Shown here: positions 5,472-7,277 of the stretch, piece after piece
Position numbering within the stretch: the first letter of the stretch is position 1
How the letters are laid out: every line of letters starts with the position of its first letter
DNA from: Alphaproteobacteria bacterium MarineAlpha9_Bin7
GTDB lineage: Bacteria; Pseudomonadota; Alphaproteobacteria; UBA7887
Direction: 5' to 3'
Assembly: GCA_002938115.1 (NCBI GenBank)
Contig: PTKD01000099.1
Coordinates: 1-7,277, forward strand
Length of the DNA stretch: 7,277 bases
Made by a program: the position numbers and the translations under genes
Notes under the pieces: model-generated
Told to the model about the DNA's origin: nothing
What the model saw: the letters and a program-made list of their open reading frames with translations, nothing else
The model's database searches: none

Positions 5472-6125
5472 ATGGTAACAACCAGGTACACTCGCACATC
5501 AAATGCAGCCAGACATTTGGCACCAACATGCCTCATTTTTGTGCTTGTTGTCCTTTTTTTTACCTGTCCTTATTCTCTTTTCACCCCGGTATACGCACAA
5601 GAAACCGCAGATACTTCACTTAACCGTGGCTCGTTCTCACTCGTGGACCACAACGGTCGCGCCGTAACTCAACAGAATTTCCGTGGCTCCTACCTCCTCG
5701 TCTTTTTTGGATATACCCACTGCCCCGACATCTGTCCAATTGCCCTGACGCTGATTGCAAATGTGATGGATTCACTTGGGGAAAATAGTAAAAGCGTGCA
5801 ACCAATTTTTATTACCCTTGATCCAGAACGCGACACACCCGAGGTTTTGCGAAAATTTGTATCCTATTTTCATCCCAAATTGATTGGTCTGACTGGAACC
5901 CCCGACCAAGTTTCTACTGTCGCAAAGTCATATTTTGTTAAATATCAAAGATTTATACCAGAAACTTTCTATGATACTTTAAATAATAAGGAGGGACTGG
6001 ACTATTTCCTTGACCACACTGCAGCTAGTTACCTCCTGGGCCCCAGCGCCGAAGGCATAGCACTTTTTCAGCACGGTACCTCAGCAGGCGAAATGGTAGC
6101 CAAAATCCGCAGCACTATGGAGTAA
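5472..6125 (+). CDS. SCO1/SenC family copper chaperone
   Basis: Periplasm-facing thioredoxin-fold protein that binds copper and in known members delivers it to, or reduces, the CuA site of cytochrome c oxidase. A basic n-region (residues 1-15) and hydrophobic segment (about 17-42, ending YAQ) form a signal peptide or membrane anchor. The signature CxxxC is Cys84 and Cys88 (THCPDICP), and the third copper ligand is His182 (LDHTAASYLLGP). DPERDTP at 118-124 is also typical. At 217 residues the length is normal. It is divergent from the cupredoxin-cytochrome fusion, so the fusion's copper site is a plausible second client (inference). The ATG at 5472 has no ribosome binding site, but no other in-frame ATG lies before the catalytic motif. 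Confidence 0.93.
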   Translation: MVTTRYTRTSNAARHLAPTCLIFVLVVLFFTCPYSLFTPVYAQETADTSLNRGSFSLVDHNGRAVTQQNFRGSYLLVFFGYTHCPDICPIALTLIANVMDSLGENSKSVQPIFITLDPERDTPEVLRKFVSYFHPKLIGLTGTPDQVSTVAKSYFVKYQRFIPETFYDTLNNKEGLDYFLDHTAASYLLGPSAEGIALFQHGTSAGEMVAKIRSTME

Positions 6126-6286
6126 AATGGTACTGGGTGTTCTCACAAAAACGTAAATCCCGGATAACATTAAGGTTGCCGCTTCTCCACAAACGTTATC
6201 ACTTCTTTATGAATTCTCTTTACTCACCAGCCACAGACTTCACTTAGGCTCTTTATAACACTCAACGCCTACTTTAGGATCCCTAC
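6126..6286. other. Convergent intergenic region
   Basis: This 161-nt gap lies between the ends of the SCO gene and the amidohydrolase gene. The only structure seen is weak: TAGGC (6245-6249) paired with GCCTA (6267-6271), and GATAAC with GTTATC in the first half. No intrinsic terminator with a T-run and no gene can be supported. Confidence 0.4.
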
Positions 6287-7277
6287 TCAGTCGTGATACA
6301 GTGGCCCACGCAACAACTTTCCAGGCAAAGCTCCCGTGTGTTGATTTTCCTTCAGCACCACCTGGCCTGCCACAATCGTTGCTAACATTCCATCCGCATA
6401 TTGTTTTAATCGTTTTGCTCCCGAGGGCAAATCATGAGCAACAGTGGGCATTTGTGGTTCTATCGTTTTTGGATTGAAGATTGTGATATCCGCCACCATT
6501 CCTTCGCGCAACAGTCCGCGGTCATGGAACCCCCAACTAGTCGCAGTATCATACGTTATCATGCGAACCGCCTCCTCAAGCGATAGCGCTTCTTCATCGC
6601 GCACCCAGTGACTTAAAAGGTGCGTCTGAAGGGAACTATCCATAATCTGCGAAACGTGGGCCCCTGAATCGGAAAACGTAACTTTCGAATATGGGTGCCT
6701 CATAAGTTCGAGCGCATCATCTTGGTTTTCATTCGCAAAAGGTTGCCGAAAAAATACTTTTAAGTCATGCCCCAGAGCAATTTCTATCATTGCCTCAGCA
6801 GGCGTCACACCTAGTGCCCGAGAAATTTCACCCACACTACGATGAGGGCGGGGTATTCGGTCCATGACGTACAGCGTATCCCATTCAGGGGGCCTCGGCT
6901 CGGCTCCAAAGGCTTTAGGGCCCTCATACGGGCGATTGGCAACCTCAATTAGCCTTTCCCGTGTTGCTAAGTCGTTCTTCAGTGTCTCAAGCTGAGCATC
7001 GAGAGGCATTTTTCTGAAATCCAGCCAAACCTCCCAGTTATCAAACGGGGTAGAAGTTTCGAAGGAAAGAAGCGAATTGATCTCGCGACTGTGCACCTGT
7101 GTAAAAATACGGGCGCCTTTAAGATTCTCCTCCTCGATGAGGTCGTAAAACATTTTCCACTGTCCAGGATATTCCTTGCGGCTTAGGCTGCCGAACGTGA
7201 CCGGCCTACCAGTTTCCTTCGAGAGATCCGCTAGGCCGCGATAAAAATTTATCATCTCCGCCGTCTCGCCCCGCTTC
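6287..7277 (-). CDS. N-acyl-D-amino-acid deacylase-like amidohydrolase, N-terminus beyond window
   Basis: C-terminal part of an amidohydrolase superfamily protein, closest by eye to the D-aminoacylase/N-acyl-D-amino-acid deacylase group, which hydrolyses N-acyl D-amino acids with a zinc-containing barrel. The frame stays open through the right edge; the in-frame ATG at 7255 is internal (residue 1 here). Visible features are TQVHSREI (52-59) with a candidate metal-site His, FSDSGAHVSQ (194-203) with the catalytic-type Asp, EEAVRMITYDTATSWGF (227-243), and GMVADITIFNP (252-262) leading into the terminal beta-sandwich. The HxH metal motif expected near the N-terminus lies outside. Substrate cannot be fixed from this portion; a D-glutamate deacylase or another amidohydrolase-3 member is possible. 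It converges with the SCO gene and shows no functional link to the redox genes. Confidence 0.83.
   Translation of the reverse strand, partial: KRGETAEMINFYRGLADLSKETGRPVTFGSLSRKEYPGQWKMFYDLIEEENLKGARIFTQVHSREINSLLSFETSTPFDNWEVWLDFRKMPLDAQLETLKNDLATRERLIEVANRPYEGPKAFGAEPRPPEWDTLYVMDRIPRPHRSVGEISRALGVTPAEAMIEIALGHDLKVFFRQPFANENQDDALELMRHPYSKVTFSDSGAHVSQIMDSSLQTHLLSHWVRDEEALSLEEAVRMITYDTATSWGFHDRGLLREGMVADITIFNPKTIEPQMPTVAHDLPSGAKRLKQYADGMLATIVAGQVVLKENQHTGALPGKLLRGPLYHD

Overview
The window looks like chromosomal DNA from a respiring Proteobacterium. It carries a flavocytochrome c sulfide dehydrogenase pair (FccAB-like), c-type cytochromes, a Tat-exported flavoprotein, a SCO-type copper chaperone and a secreted Sel1-type protein. 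The Sel1-type protein and the mitochondrial-like class I cytochrome domain would fit an alphaproteobacterium, but I cannot place the lineage below phylum from sequence alone. No rRNA, tRNA, CRISPR array, transposase or phage gene is visible.

Layout. (1) A secreted pentapeptide-repeat protein on the plus strand (7-687). (2) A convergent gap (688-925) packed with inverted repeats, one of which is a perfect FNR/CRP-family operator, TTGAT-N4-ATCAA. (3) On the minus strand, a diheme cytochrome c followed 16 nt later by the FCSD flavoprotein (2816 down to 926), with an extended -10 promoter candidate at 2885-2893. (4) Further up the minus strand, a probable three-gene operon: a cupredoxin-cytochrome c fusion (5204-4476), a second pentapeptide-repeat protein (about 4429-3761) and a Sel1-repeat protein (about 3714-3139). 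(5) A divergent intergenic region (5205-5471), then a SCO1/SenC protein on the plus strand (5472-6125). (6) The C-terminal part of an N-acyl-D-amino-acid deacylase-like amidohydrolase on the minus strand, which runs off the right edge.

How the genes may work together (inference). FccB oxidises sulfide in the periplasm and passes electrons through its covalent flavin to the diheme cytochrome FccA. The cupredoxin-cytochrome fusion has both a type 1 copper site and a c heme and could carry electrons on toward a terminal oxidase. The SCO protein could supply copper to that cupredoxin or to the oxidase CuA site. The two pentapeptide-repeat proteins share an unusual cap layout (CxxC before the beta-helix and two cysteines after it) and are the least explained part of the locus. 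All seven proteins left of 6126 appear to be exported, so the region reads as a periplasmic redox locus. The amidohydrolase is probably unrelated.
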